Notes: generated from the sequence alone by a model not told the origin. Numbered from the stretch's first letter, positions 26,044-35,348 are shown. The stretch: DNA of 64,000 nt from Curtobacterium sp. GC_Cur_3 (GCF_026544205.1 NZ_JALNUI010000004.1:1-64000), one strand, 5' to 3'. Made by a program: numbers and translations.

Positions 26044-26439
26044 GTGACCGCTTCCACCCGTGCTCTGGAACTCGTGCAGGTCGCCGCCGGCGCCGCCGAC
26101 GCCAAGCAGGCCGAGGACCTCGTGGCCCTCGACGTGACCGGCCCGCTGCAGCTGACCGACGTGTTCCTCCTCGCCACCGGGCGCAACGAGCGCAACGTGA
26201 TGGCCATCGCCGACGAGGTCGAGGACCGCATGCTGCAGGCCGGCGCCAAGACGCTCCGCCGTGAAGGCCGGAGCGAGGGCCGCTGGGTCCTCATCGACTT
26301 CGGCGACATCGTCGTGCACGTCTTCCACGAAGAAGACCGCCAGTACTACTCGCTCGAGCGTCTCTGGTCGGACTGCCCGACCATCCCGCTCGACGTCGTC
26401 GTCGCGAACGCCCCGGCGGAGACCCCGGCCGACGCCTGA
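26044..26439 (+). CDS. rsfS: Ribosome silencing factor
   Basis: Binds ribosomal protein L14 and blocks subunit joining when nutrients are low. It has 131 residues. Family motifs are LVALDVTGPLQLTDVFLLATG, RNVMAIADEVEDRM and the C-terminal GRWVLIDFGDIVVHVFHEEDRQYYSLERLW. I chose GTG 26044, with GGAAGG just upstream; a longer open frame extends upstream but crosses the -10 box. The nadD-rsfS-tRNA order is common in this phylum. Confidence 0.96.
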   Translation: MTASTRALELVQVAAGAADAKQAEDLVALDVTGPLQLTDVFLLATGRNERNVMAIADEVEDRMLQAGAKTLRREGRSEGRWVLIDFGDIVVHVFHEEDRQYYSLERLWSDCPTIPLDVVVANAPAETPADA

Positions 26440-26548
26440 CGCCGACGCGCCCGGGGTGCCAGCGCGATTTCGCTCCCGGGGTCGGCCATGGTGTACGCTT
26501 CACTGGTGCCTCGGGGGAACCCGGGACACGAAGTACACATCGGATCAT

Positions 26549-26621
26549 GGGTCTGTGGCGCAGCTGGTAGCGCACCTGCATGGCATGCAGGGGGTCAGGG
26601 GTTCGAGTCCCCTCAGATCCA
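26549..26621 (+). tRNA. tRNA-Ala (anticodon GGC)
   Basis: A full cloverleaf can be drawn. Acceptor arms are GGGTCTG and CAGATCC, the D arm is GCGC-AGCTGGTA-GCGC, and the anticodon stem CCTGC/GCAGG encloses the loop ATGGCAT with anticodon GGC. The T arm is AGGGG-TTCGAGT-CCCCT. The discriminator is A and CCA is not encoded (ACCC follows). It reads GCC codons, the most used alanine codon here. A TACGCT -10 lies at 26494-26499. Confidence 0.97.
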
Positions 26622-26626
26622 CCCAC

Positions 26627-26660
26627 GAAGCCCCGCTCTCCACTCGGAGAGCGGGGCTTC
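26627..26660 (+). terminator. Rho-independent terminator of tRNA-Ala
   Basis: GAAGCCCCGCTCTCC pairs perfectly with GGAGAGCGGGGCTTC around a four-base loop, followed by TTTCGTT. This is the strongest classical terminator in the window. Confidence 0.95.
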
Positions 26661-26735
26661 TTTCGTTCCGGGCTGGGTGCCAGCAGACGTGCGCGGGTCT
26701 CGGGGCGGATGCCGCCGGTTCGCTACGCTGAGCGC

Positions 26736-27659
26736 ATGAGCAACGACGCCCCCCTCTCCGGCACGCAGCTGTCCATCGCCGCCGCCGGGTACACCGCCGA
26801 GATCGCCACCGTGGGAGCCACGCTCCGCGCACTTCGGCAGGGGGACCGCGACCTCGTCGTCCCGTTCGAGGCGGACCAGGTCCGCCCGGTCTTCCGCGGG
26901 GCCGTCCTCGCCCCGTGGCCGAACCGCGTGGTCGACGGCCGCTACACCTTCGACGGGCAGGACCATGAGCTCGCCCTGTCCGAGCCGAAGCGCTCGCACG
27001 CCCTGCACGGTCTGGTCGGCTGGGTGGACTTCGCGGTCGAGGTGCACGAGGCGGACCGGGTCACCCTGACGACGACCGTCCCCGCGCAGGAGGGCTACCC
27101 CTTCCGCGTCGTCGTGCACGTGGAGTACCGCCTCGACGCCGAGGGCCTGCACACGACCGTGACCGGCACGAACACCGGCGACCGCCCGGCACCGTGGGGG
27201 ACCGGCCCGCACCCGTACCTCTCCGCAGGCGCAGGGAGCGTCGACGACTGGACGCTGACCCTGCCCGCCGCCGAGGTGCTCGAGGTCACGGAGGACCGGC
27301 TCGTGCCGACGGACCTCGTCCCCGTGCACGACGAGTTCGACCTCCGCACGCCGACCCTGATCGGCAGCCGCTTCATCGACCACGCCTTCACCGGCTTCGA
27401 CCGTGACGCCGACGGCACCGCCGCGATCACCGTCACCGCCGCCGACGGGCGTGGCGTCCGTGTGACCTTCGGCACGGAGTGCGGCTGGGCCCAGGTGCAC
27501 ACGGCCGACCACGTCGTGCCGGAGTACCACCGCTCGGGCCTCGCGGTCGAGCCGATGACCTGCGCGCCCGACGCGTTCAACGCGGGCGAGGACCGCGGCC
27601 TCGTCGTGCTCGCCCCCGGCGCGGCACACGCGGCCGCATGGACGATCGCGGCCGTCTGA
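26736..27659 (+). CDS. Aldose 1-epimerase family protein
   Basis: Interconverts sugar anomers or binds a related sugar; the exact substrate is uncertain. It has 307 residues with a beta-sandwich galactose mutarotase fold. Markers are RGAVLAPWPNRVVDGRY near residues 54-70, HALHGLVGW with the catalytic-type histidine, TGPHPYLSAG, and the C-terminal VVPEYHRSGLAVEPMTCAPDA. The start is probably leaderless: TACGCT at 26724-26729, then six bases to ATG 26736. It overlaps the following pabB start by 22 bases, which suggests co-expression although the functions are unrelated. Confidence 0.9.
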   Translation: MSNDAPLSGTQLSIAAAGYTAEIATVGATLRALRQGDRDLVVPFEADQVRPVFRGAVLAPWPNRVVDGRYTFDGQDHELALSEPKRSHALHGLVGWVDFAVEVHEADRVTLTTTVPAQEGYPFRVVVHVEYRLDAEGLHTTVTGTNTGDRPAPWGTGPHPYLSAGAGSVDDWTLTLPAAEVLEVTEDRLVPTDLVPVHDEFDLRTPTLIGSRFIDHAFTGFDRDADGTAAITVTAADGRGVRVTFGTECGWAQVHTADHVVPEYHRSGLAVEPMTCAPDAFNAGEDRGLVVLAPGAAHAAAWTIAAV

Positions 27660-29134
27660 GGATCGAGTCCCGTCGGGTGGACGGGGTCGACCTCGCGGCC
27701 CTCGTCCGATCGGAGGAGGGCGACCTCGTCTGGTTCGACTCCGCCCTGCCCGATGACGCGCCCGCATCGGCCGCACACCGGGCTCGGTGGTCCGTCTTCG
27801 CCCCGTGCAACGGTCCCTTCGCCGTGCGGTTCCGCCACGAGGCCCGATCCGCCGTCATCGACGTCGCGGCACCGGCCCGGTCGTGGTTCGGCATCGCCCG
27901 ATCGGAGGACCGCCCCGCGTTCGCCGTGCTCGACGACCTGCTCGCCGCCACCCCGCGCCTCGACGAGCCCCTCGCCGGTCTCGGGTTCGCGCTCGGCTGG
28001 GTCGGCTTCCTCGGCTACGAGCTCGGCCGGGAGTCCGGGGGTCCCGACCGGACCGCCGACGGCCACGCGGACGCCGACCTGCGGTTCGTCGACCGTGCCG
28101 TCGTCGTCCGTGACGACGGCAGGGCGTGGGCGCTCGTCCTGGTGAGCGACGCCGAACCGGTGGCCAGCGCCGCCAACCGGGCCTGGCTCGACACGGTGGC
28201 CGCCCCGGCACCGGTGGCCGACGTCGTCGGCGGGCCCCCGAGCCTCCCGGACGGGTCGGCGGCGACCGGACGCGTGTCGCGCGCCGCGTACGAGACCGCG
28301 GTCGACGCGTGCCGCGCCGAGATCCGCGAGGGGAACGCGTTCCAGGTCTGTCTCACCACCGCCTTCACCCTGCCGGTGGCCGCCCAGGAGGCTCCGCTCG
28401 GGTCCGCCACGGACCCGCAGCTCGACGAGTACCTGCGCATGCGCGCGACGGACCCGGTGCCGTTCGGGGCGTACCTGCGGCTCGGACCGCTGCGGGTGGC
28501 GAGCCGGTCGCCGGAGCGGTTCCTGCGGATCGACGCGGACGGCGGGGTGCTCGCCGAGCCGATCAAGGGGACGCGGCGACGGCTCGAGGACCCCGAGGCG
28601 GACGCGGTGGTGCGTGGCGAACTGGCGGCGAGCGTCAAGGACCGCGCGGAGAACGTGATGATCGTCGACCTGCTGCGGAACGACCTGCTGCGGACGGCGA
28701 CGCCCGGGTCGGTGCACGTCGACCGGCTGTGCGACGTCGAGACGTACGCGAGCGTGCACCAGATGGTGTCGACGATCGGCGCCGTGGTGCCGGAGGGGAC
28801 CTCGCGGGCGGCGGTGGTGCGGGCGGCGTTCCCGCCCGGGTCCATGACCGGTGCGCCCAAGATCAGCGCGATGGCCGTCTCCGACCGGTTGGAGGATGTG
28901 CCGCGCGGGGTGTACTCAGGCGCGATCGGGTACTTCTCGACGAGCGGTGCAGCGGATCTGTCGGTGGCCATCCGGACACTGGTGACGGTGGTCGGTGCGG
29001 ACGGCGTGCGGTCACGGACGCTCGGAGCCGGTGGCGCGGTGACCTGGTCCTCGGTCGCGCAGGACGAGGCGGACGAGGTCGAGACGAAGACACGGTCGGT
29101 GCTGGGGAGCGTGGGGGCGTCAGCGTCCTGGTGA
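27638..29134 (+). CDS. pabB: Aminodeoxychorismate synthase component I / anthranilate synthase-like
   Basis: Converts chorismate with ammonia to 4-amino-4-deoxychorismate for folate synthesis. It has 498 residues. The C-terminal chorismate-binding domain has IKGTRRRLEDPEAD, DRAENVMIVDLLRNDL and FPPGSMTGAPKISAM, all catalytic-core motifs. The N-terminal half is weakly conserved. PabB is preferred over TrpE because of the N-terminal layout and the absence of trp genes nearby; a PabC-like gene occurs at 50063-50953. ATG 27638 lies inside the end of the preceding gene. A linker near residue 200 contains GAGCCTCCCGGACGGG (28240-28255). Confidence 0.85.
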   Translation: MDDRGRLRIESRRVDGVDLAALVRSEEGDLVWFDSALPDDAPASAAHRARWSVFAPCNGPFAVRFRHEARSAVIDVAAPARSWFGIARSEDRPAFAVLDDLLAATPRLDEPLAGLGFALGWVGFLGYELGRESGGPDRTADGHADADLRFVDRAVVVRDDGRAWALVLVSDAEPVASAANRAWLDTVAAPAPVADVVGGPPSLPDGSAATGRVSRAAYETAVDACRAEIREGNAFQVCLTTAFTLPVAAQEAPLGSATDPQLDEYLRMRATDPVPFGAYLRLGPLRVASRSPERFLRIDADGGVLAEPIKGTRRRLEDPEADAVVRGELAASVKDRAENVMIVDLLRNDLLRTATPGSVHVDRLCDVETYASVHQMVSTIGAVVPEGTSRAAVVRAAFPPGSMTGAPKISAMAVSDRLEDVPRGVYSGAIGYFSTSGAADLSVAIRTLVTVVGADGVRSRTLGAGGAVTWSSVAQDEADEVETKTRSVLGSVGASASW

Positions 29135-29139
29135 GCTGA

Positions 29140-29155
29140 TCGAACGGGTGTTCGA
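29140..29155. promoter_or_regulatory. LexA (SOS) box 1 upstream of imuA'
   Basis: TCGAACGGGTGTTCGA is a perfect match to the actinobacterial SOS box TCGAAC-N4-GTTCGA. It begins six bases after the pabB stop, and its centre is about 70 bases upstream of the imuA' start. Confidence 0.93.
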
Positions 29156-29182
29156 ACCGCTGTCCACGAATGTCGGACGCGA

Positions 29183-29211
29183 TTGACATCATCGAACACA
29201 TGTTCGAATAT
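29183..29211 (+). promoter_or_regulatory. imuA' promoter with LexA box 2 between -35 and -10
   Basis: A perfect -35 TTGACA lies at 29183-29188. A second perfect SOS box, TCGAACACATGTTCGA, occupies 29192-29207 and overlaps a GAATAT -10 at 29206-29211. LexA bound here would block RNA polymerase directly. The predicted transcript start is close to ATG 29218, so upstream in-frame ATG codons cannot be used from this promoter. Confidence 0.92.
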
Positions 29212-29217
29212 GAGGGC

Positions 29218-30039
29218 ATGCAGACGGCGACGGCACTCCGTTCGCCCGGGGACCGCGCTGAGCGCCCCGGGCGTCGTGGCGCTGCCGTCAGCGGTGCCGG
29301 CGGTGCCGCCGACCACGTCCGGGACGCCCGCGCGGCACTCGACCGGATCACGTCGCTGCGGTCGCGGGTCAACGCCATGGAGTCCACCCGCGTCGACACG
29401 GCGGGACTCCCCACGGCGGCGGCGCTGGAGCCCCTGCTGCCCGGGGGAGCCATCCGGGTCGGCGGCACCTACGCGGTGCCCGAGTCCGTGCTGCTCGCGA
29501 TGACCATGCTGCAGGCGGCCTCCGCAGCGGGGGCGTGGTGCGCGGTCGTCGGGGTGCCGTCCTTCGGGATCGAAGCCGCGGCGGCGGCCGGGATCGACCT
29601 GGAACGCCTCGTGCTCGTGCCCGACCCGGGCGACCAGTGGCTCGCCGTGACCGCGGCGATGGCCGACGTCGCGCAGATCGTCCTGACCCGCCCACTCGGA
29701 CGGGTCGTGCCCGGTGACGTCGCACGGCTGTCCGCCCGGCTGCGGCAGCGCGGGGGGGCGCTCGTCGCCCTCGGGTCGTGGCCAGGAGCAGACGTCACGC
29801 TGCGGGTGACGTCGTCCACGTGGTCGGGGATCGGGCAGGGGCACGGCCACCTGACGGAGCGCCGTGCCACGGTGACCGCGACCGGTCGTGCCGGTGCGGT
29901 GCGGCCGCTCAGCGCCGAACTGCTGCTGCCGGCGGCCGACGGCGTGGTCAGGACCGCGACGCCGATGCCGGTGGCACTGCCCGGGGGCGGCGAGCACGGC
30001 GTGCGCGGCGACCTGCGGCCCGTGGCGGTGGCGTCGTGA
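29218..30039 (+). CDS. imuA: ImuA' mutasome protein (RecA-like)
   Basis: Partner of ImuB and DnaE2 in damage-induced translesion synthesis; the mycobacterial ImuA' is the model. It has 273 residues with a RecA-like core: LLPGGAIRVGGTYAVPESVLLAMTMLQ, AGAWCAVVGVPSFG and DVAQIVLTRPLG correspond to the P-loop region and following strands. The usual GKT-type Walker A is not intact, as in known ImuA' proteins, so ATP use is doubtful. I chose ATG 29218 over the upstream ATG 29170 because the SOS-controlled promoter lies between them. It overlaps imuB as GTGA. Confidence 0.9.
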   Translation: MQTATALRSPGDRAERPGRRGAAVSGAGGAADHVRDARAALDRITSLRSRVNAMESTRVDTAGLPTAAALEPLLPGGAIRVGGTYAVPESVLLAMTMLQAASAAGAWCAVVGVPSFGIEAAAAAGIDLERLVLVPDPGDQWLAVTAAMADVAQIVLTRPLGRVVPGDVARLSARLRQRGGALVALGSWPGADVTLRVTSSTWSGIGQGHGHLTERRATVTATGRAGAVRPLSAELLLPAADGVVRTATPMPVALPGGGEHGVRGDLRPVAVAS

Positions 30040-31658
30040 TCGGGCAGCAGCGCGTCCGCGTCGACGCGATCGTCCGTGGTGGCGGTGCACTGCCCGAGCC
30101 CCCGCCCACCAGGACCATCGTGCTCTGGTGCCCGGACTGGCCCGTCATCGCCGCGGCCCGGGCAGCGGGTGCGCCGCCGGAGCAGCCCTTCGCGGTGGTG
30201 TCGAAGGGCCTGGTGTACGCGAGCTCGGCGTCCGCGCGCCAGCACGGGGTCGTCCGGGGGCTCCGGCTGCGCGAGGCCCAGGCGCGCTGCACGGACCTCG
30301 TCGTGCAGTCCTACGACGACGCCCTCGACCACCGTGCGTTCGAGCCGGTCATCCGGGCTGTGGAGGCAGCGGTGCCCGGGGTCGAGGTCCTGCGCCCCGG
30401 CACGCTCGCGCTGCGGTCCCGCGGTCCGGCGCGCTACTACGGCGGTGAACGCGCCGCAGCGGCCACGCTCGCGGGGATCGCCGCCGACCACGGTGCGCCG
30501 GGGGTCCGTGCCGGTGTGGCGGACACCCCGTTCGCGGCGGAGCAGGCGGCCAGGGCCCGTCCGGTCCGGCCGGGGGAGCGCGTGCGCATCGTGCCGGTCG
30601 CCGGTTCGTCCGACTTCCTGGCGCCGCTGCCGCTCGGGGTGCTGGGCGACGCCGACCTGGCCTCCGTGCTCGACCGCCTCGGGATCACCACGCTCGGGGC
30701 GTTCGCCGCGCTGCATGACGAACAGGTGCGCGACCGGTTCGGGCTCGCCGGGGCGTTCCTGCACCGGCTGGCGGGCGGCCGCGACCCACGCGAGATCTCC
30801 GCGCGCGAGATCCCGCCGGAGCTCCGGACCGAGGCCTCCTTCGAGCCGGCGCTCGACCGCGCCGACCAGATCGCGTTCGCCTTCCGCCGGTCGGCCGACG
30901 ACTTCGCCGACCGGCTCCGCGCCGCCGGGCTCGTCGCGACGACGATCCGCGTGGGGATCCTCGACGAGCGGGACATCCTGCTCGAGCGCACGTGGACCCA
31001 CCCCCGCTGGTTCGAGGCCGCCGACGTGGTCGACCGGGTGCGCTGGCAGCTCGCCGGCGGGGTCGACCCCACCGGGCTCGAGGCCCCGGTCACGTCGGTG
31101 GTCCTCGAACCGGTCGCCGTCGACGACATGGCGAACCACGAACGCGGGCTGTGGGGGTCTGGGCCGGACGAGCGGGTCCACCACGGGCTCGCCCGCGTGC
31201 AGGGCATGGTCGGACACGACGGCGTGGTGACCCCGCGCATCGGCGGAGGACGCACCCTGTCCGAGCGGATGGTGCTCGTGCCGTGGGGCGACGCGCCACC
31301 CGCCGACCTCGGCGCCGTGCGGGACCGCCCCTGGCCCGGCAAGCTCCCCGGGCCGCCCCCGGCCACCGTGCTCGAGCGTCCCCGACCCGTGGACGTCGTC
31401 ACGGTCGACGGCGGCAGCGTGGACGTCGACGACCGCGGTGTGCTCTCGGGCACGCCCGGCCGGTTCCGGGCAGAGGGCGACCGCGGCGGTGGCTTCGGTG
31501 CGGTGACCGCGTGGGCCGGTCCCTGGCCGCTCGTCGTGCGCTGGTGGGACGCCGGCGGTCGGCGGCTGCACCGGTTGCAGCTCGTCGACGCCGAGGGGCG
31601 GGCCTGGTACCTGGTCCTCGCCGACCACCGCTGGTGGGCAGAGGCGGTCGCCACGTGA
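30036..31658 (+). CDS. imuB: ImuB, Y-family polymerase-like protein (catalytically inactive type)
   Basis: Adaptor that links DnaE2 to the sliding clamp during mutagenic repair. It has 540 residues with the fold of Y-family polymerases. The N-terminal motif normally carrying the catalytic aspartate is LWCPDWPVIAAARAAG, and the usual DxD/E set is not apparent, in line with inactive ImuB of mycobacteria. Later blocks YASSASARQHGVVRGLRLREA and DFLAPLPLGVLG match the palm, thumb and helix-hairpin-helix regions. The GTG start overlaps imuA', and dnaE2 follows after 13 bases. Confidence 0.92.
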   Translation: MIGQQRVRVDAIVRGGGALPEPPPTRTIVLWCPDWPVIAAARAAGAPPEQPFAVVSKGLVYASSASARQHGVVRGLRLREAQARCTDLVVQSYDDALDHRAFEPVIRAVEAAVPGVEVLRPGTLALRSRGPARYYGGERAAAATLAGIAADHGAPGVRAGVADTPFAAEQAARARPVRPGERVRIVPVAGSSDFLAPLPLGVLGDADLASVLDRLGITTLGAFAALHDEQVRDRFGLAGAFLHRLAGGRDPREISAREIPPELRTEASFEPALDRADQIAFAFRRSADDFADRLRAAGLVATTIRVGILDERDILLERTWTHPRWFEAADVVDRVRWQLAGGVDPTGLEAPVTSVVLEPVAVDDMANHERGLWGSGPDERVHHGLARVQGMVGHDGVVTPRIGGGRTLSERMVLVPWGDAPPADLGAVRDRPWPGKLPGPPPATVLERPRPVDVVTVDGGSVDVDDRGVLSGTPGRFRAEGDRGGGFGAVTAWAGPWPLVVRWWDAGGRRLHRLQLVDAEGRAWYLVLADHRWWAEAVAT

Positions 31659-31671
31659 ACAGGAGCAGCTG

Positions 31672-34600
31672 ATGGGGTACAACAACCCACCGATCCCGTG
31701 GTCGCAGTTCGAGCGGGCGCTGTCCGACAAGCGGAGCCCGGGGACCGCACACGAGGGCGACGGCGGGGACAGCCCGGCGTGGTCGCGCAAGCGTGCGCCG
31801 TACGAACCGTCCGAGGTCGCCCGGGGCGGTGACGCTCCCACCGTGCCGTACGCGGAACTGCACGCGCACTCCACGTTCAGCTTCCTCGACGGCGCCAGCC
31901 AGCCCGAGCACCTGTTCGAGGAAGCCGCCCGGCTGCGCCTGCACGCCCTCGCGCTCACCGACCACGACGGCTTCTACGGCGCTGCCCGGATGGCGGAGGT
32001 CGCCGAGGCCTACCCGACCGTCGGCACCGTGTACGGCACCGAGCTCTCCCTCGGCCTGACCGAACCGCAGAACGGGGTCCCGGACCCCGGGGGATCCCAC
32101 CTGCTGCTGCTCGCCGACGGACAGGACGGCTACCACCGGCTTGCCGGCGCCGTCACGAGTGCCCACCTGCGCGCCGGGTCCGAGAAGGGCCGCCCGCAGT
32201 ACGACCTCGACGACCTCGCCCAGCGCTCCGGCGGACACTGGCGGGTGCTGACGGGCTGTCGGAAGGGTGCCGTGCGACAGGCACTCGAACGCGGCGGCGA
32301 GTCCGCGGCCGACACGGCCCTGCGCGCGCTGCTGGACCGCTTCGGGACCGGCAACGTGGTCGTCGAGCTCCTCGACCACGGCGACCCGCTCGACAGCGCC
32401 AGGAACGACGCCCTCGCGGCGTTGGCGACCGCGCACGCGCTGCCCGTCGTCGCGACCGGCAACGTGCACTACGCCACTCCCGACCGGTTCCCCGTGGCGA
32501 CGGCACTCGCCGCGGTGCGGGCACGACGGAGCCTCGACGAGATCGACGGCTGGCTGCCGGCCGCCGACACCGCCCACCTGCGCTCCGGCGCCGAGATGGC
32601 CCGTCGGTTCGCGCGGTACCCGGGCGCGATCGAGCACAGCGTGACGCTCGCCGACGAACTCGGCTTCCGCCTGAAGACCGTGCAGCCCGGGCTGCCCGAC
32701 ATCGACGTCCCGGACGGCCACACCGCGATGTCGTGGCTGCGGGAGCTCACGTGGGACGGCGCGCGTCGCCGGTACCCGGGCAGCGCGGACGGTGTCGACC
32801 CGCACAAGCGGGAGCGCATCGAACGCGAGCTCGCGGTGATCGAGGACAAGAAGTTCCCCGGCTACTTCCTCATCGTCCGCGACATGGTCCAGTACGCCAG
32901 GGGGCGGGGGATCCTCTGTCAGGGGCGCGGTTCGGCGGCGAACTCGGCGGTCTGCTACCTGCTGGAGATCACCGCGGTGGACTCGATCCGGTACGGCCTG
33001 CCGTTCGAGCGGTTCCTGTCGGCGATGCGTGACGAGGAGCCCGACATCGACGTCGACTTCGACTCGGACCGCCGAGAAGAAGTGATCCAGTACGTCTACG
33101 ACAAGTACGGCCGGTACAACGCCGCGCAGGTCGCGAACGTCATCACCTACCGGCCGAAGGGCGCCGTGCGGGACATGGCCAAGGCGCTCGGCCACAGCCC
33201 CGGGCAGCAGGACGCCTGGTCCAAGCAGGTCGAGCGCTGGGGGTCCGTCACCGAGAGCCAGGACCACGACATCCCGGCCGAGGTCGTCGGGCTGGCCAGC
33301 GACGTCCTCGGGTTCCCCCGACACCTCGGCATCCACTCCGGTGGCATGGTGCTCACCGACCGGCCCGTGGGCGAGGTCGTGCCGATCGAGCACGCCCGCA
33401 TGGACGGCCGCACCGTGCTGCAGTGGGACAAGGACGACTGCGCGTACATGGGGCTGGTGAAGTTCGACATGCTCGGGCTCGGCATGCTCGCGGCGCTGCA
33501 GTACTCGTTCGACCTCGCGGCGGAGCACTGCGGGGAGCGCTGGGAGATGCACTCCATCCCGAAGGAGGAGCAGGGCGTCTACGACCAGCTGTGCCGGGCG
33601 GACACGATCGGGGTGTTCCAGGTCGAGTCCCGCGCGCAGATGGGCACGCTGCCCCGACTGCTCCCGCGCCGGTTCTACGACCTGGTGATCGAGGTCGCGC
33701 TGGTGCGCCCCGGGCCGATCCAGGGCGGCGCGGTGCACCCGTACATCCGGCGCCGTACCGGCGAGGAACCGATCACCTACATGCACCCGTCGCTCGAGCC
33801 GGTGCTCGAACGCACCCTCGGTGTGCCGCTGTTCCAGGAGCAGCTGATGCAGATGGCCATCGCCGTCGGCAACTGCTCGGGCGACGACGCCGACCTGCTG
33901 CGGCGTGCCATGGGGTCCAAGCGCGGACACGAGAAGATCGACCGGCTGCGGGACAAGCTCTACGCGGGCATGGCGGACAACGGCATCCACGGCGCGGACG
34001 CCGACGCCATCTACGCCAAGATCCAGGCGTTCGCGAACTTCGGCTTCGCGGAGAGCCACTCGATCAGCTTCGCGCTCATCGTCTACGCCAGCGCCTGGAT
34101 GCGGCTGCACTACCCGGGAGCCTTCCTCGCGGCGCTGCTCCGGGCCCAGCCGATGGGGTTCTACTCACCGCAGACCCTGGTGGCCGACGCCCGCCGACAC
34201 GGCGTCGAGGTGCTGCGTCCGGACATCCTGCGCTCGGCGGTCGACGCCACCCTGGAGCCCCTCGAGGGACACACCGCTGGTCCACACGGTGACGACGCCT
34301 GCCTCGCCGCCGAGCAGCCCCCCGTGCTGCCGTTCGACAGGACACGGCCCGACGACACCGCGCAGCACCGGCGGGACGGCGGCCTCGCGGTCCGGCTCGG
34401 GCTGGCCGAGGTGGCCTCGCTCGGACGCAAGAGCGCCGAGCGGATCGTCGCGGAGCGGGACGCCAACGGACCGTTCACGGACATGTCCGACCTCGCACGT
34501 CGGGTCGGACTCACGACGGCACAGCTCGAGGCCCTCGCCGCCGCCGACGCGTTCGCACCGTTCGGGGTCGACCGCCGTGGCGGCATGTGGTCGGCTGCCC

Positions 34601-35088
34601 AGGCCGCAGCCGAGCGTCCCGACCAGCTGCCGAACACGCAGGTCGTCGTGCAGCCGCCGCTGTTCGGACAGATGACGAGCGGCGACGTCCTCATCGCGGA
34701 CATGTGGTCCACGGGCATGACGACGGACGACCACCCCGTCGGGCACCTCCGCGACCGGCTGCGGGCGAAGCGGGTGCTCAGCGTCGGAGACCTCGCCACG
34801 GCCGAGAACGGTCGGCGGATCGAGGTCGGCGGCATCGTGACGCACCGGCAGCGTCCGGCGACGGCGTCGGGGATCACCTTCCTCAACGTCGAGGACGAGA
34901 CCGGCCTGGTCAACGTCATCTGCAGCGTCGGGGTGTGGGGGCGGTACCGACGGGTTGCCCGGGAGTCACCGGCGGTCGTCGTGCGCGGGATCCTCGAGCG
35001 TTCGCAGGACGGCGTCGTGAACGTCGTGGCCGACCGCATCGAGCGCCTCCCGCTGGCGGTCAGGACGAGGTCCCGTGACTTCCAGTGA
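31672..35088 (+). CDS. dnaE2: Error-prone DNA polymerase DnaE2
   Basis: C-family polymerase doing translesion synthesis under SOS control with ImuA' and ImuB. It has 1138 residues. It begins with the characteristic GYNNPPIPWSQFERALS. A PHP domain follows (ELHAHSTFSFLDGASQ, LTDHDGFYGAARMAE). Catalytic aspartates lie in PDIDVDFDSDRREEVI near residue 457, preceded by GRGSAANSAVCYLL. A helix-hairpin-helix region and a C-terminal OB-fold end the protein. ATG 31672 has AGGAGC upstream. It is the last gene of the imu operon. Confidence 0.97.
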   Translation: MGYNNPPIPWSQFERALSDKRSPGTAHEGDGGDSPAWSRKRAPYEPSEVARGGDAPTVPYAELHAHSTFSFLDGASQPEHLFEEAARLRLHALALTDHDGFYGAARMAEVAEAYPTVGTVYGTELSLGLTEPQNGVPDPGGSHLLLLADGQDGYHRLAGAVTSAHLRAGSEKGRPQYDLDDLAQRSGGHWRVLTGCRKGAVRQALERGGESAADTALRALLDRFGTGNVVVELLDHGDPLDSARNDALAALATAHALPVVATGNVHYATPDRFPVATALAAVRARRSLDEIDGWLPAADTAHLRSGAEMARRFARYPGAIEHSVTLADELGFRLKTVQPGLPDIDVPDGHTAMSWLRELTWDGARRRYPGSADGVDPHKRERIERELAVIEDKKFPGYFLIVRDMVQYARGRGILCQGRGSAANSAVCYLLEITAVDSIRYGLPFERFLSAMRDEEPDIDVDFDSDRREEVIQYVYDKYGRYNAAQVANVITYRPKGAVRDMAKALGHSPGQQDAWSKQVERWGSVTESQDHDIPAEVVGLASDVLGFPRHLGIHSGGMVLTDRPVGEVVPIEHARMDGRTVLQWDKDDCAYMGLVKFDMLGLGMLAALQYSFDLAAEHCGERWEMHSIPKEEQGVYDQLCRADTIGVFQVESRAQMGTLPRLLPRRFYDLVIEVALVRPGPIQGGAVHPYIRRRTGEEPITYMHPSLEPVLERTLGVPLFQEQLMQMAIAVGNCSGDDADLLRRAMGSKRGHEKIDRLRDKLYAGMADNGIHGADADAIYAKIQAFANFGFAESHSISFALIVYASAWMRLHYPGAFLAALLRAQPMGFYSPQTLVADARRHGVEVLRPDILRSAVDATLEPLEGHTAGPHGDDACLAAEQPPVLPFDRTRPDDTAQHRRDGGLAVRLGLAEVASLGRKSAERIVAERDANGPFTDMSDLARRVGLTTAQLEALAAADAFAPFGVDRRGGMWSAAQAAAERPDQLPNTQVVVQPPLFGQMTSGDVLIADMWSTGMTTDDHPVGHLRDRLRAKRVLSVGDLATAENGRRIEVGGIVTHRQRPATASGITFLNVEDETGLVNVICSVGVWGRYRRVARESPAVVVRGILERSQDGVVNVVADRIERLPLAVRTRSRDFQ

Positions 35089-35167
35089 CGCGCATGCCGC
35101 GCCGCGCGCTCCCCGCTCCGCGGTGCCTGCACCCCGTCCGCACCCCGCTGCGTCGGCACGGACTGGG

Positions 35168-35205
35168 CGGGAGGCGCGGTGTGGGCTGGCACCGAGCCTC
35201 CTGTC
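35168..35205. repeat. Family Q hairpin between dnaE2 and the histidine kinase gene
   Basis: GGAGGCGCGGTG (35170-35181) pairs with CACCGAGCCTCC (35190-35201) with one mismatch. The right half, CTGGCACCGAGCCTCCTGTCCG, is almost the same as the hairpin arm in the 57.3-58.0 kb array. It lies in the 260-base gap between convergent genes and could terminate either. I see no gene in the remainder of the gap. Confidence 0.75.
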
Positions 35206-35348
35206 CGGCGTACCCGCCGCGAGCGGTCGCGACACCCCGCTCAGGTCCGCCGACCGATCACGGTCCGTCGGTCGGAGCGTCGCGGAGCGACGACGACCGC
35301 CCACTCGGCGGAACGCATGCGGGGCGTCGTGCCCACTCGACGCTCGCG

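Noticed and set aside
29170-29217. Upstream start of ImuA' at ATG 29170
   Set aside because: The -35, SOS box and -10 lie between this ATG and 29218, so it would not be on the mRNA.
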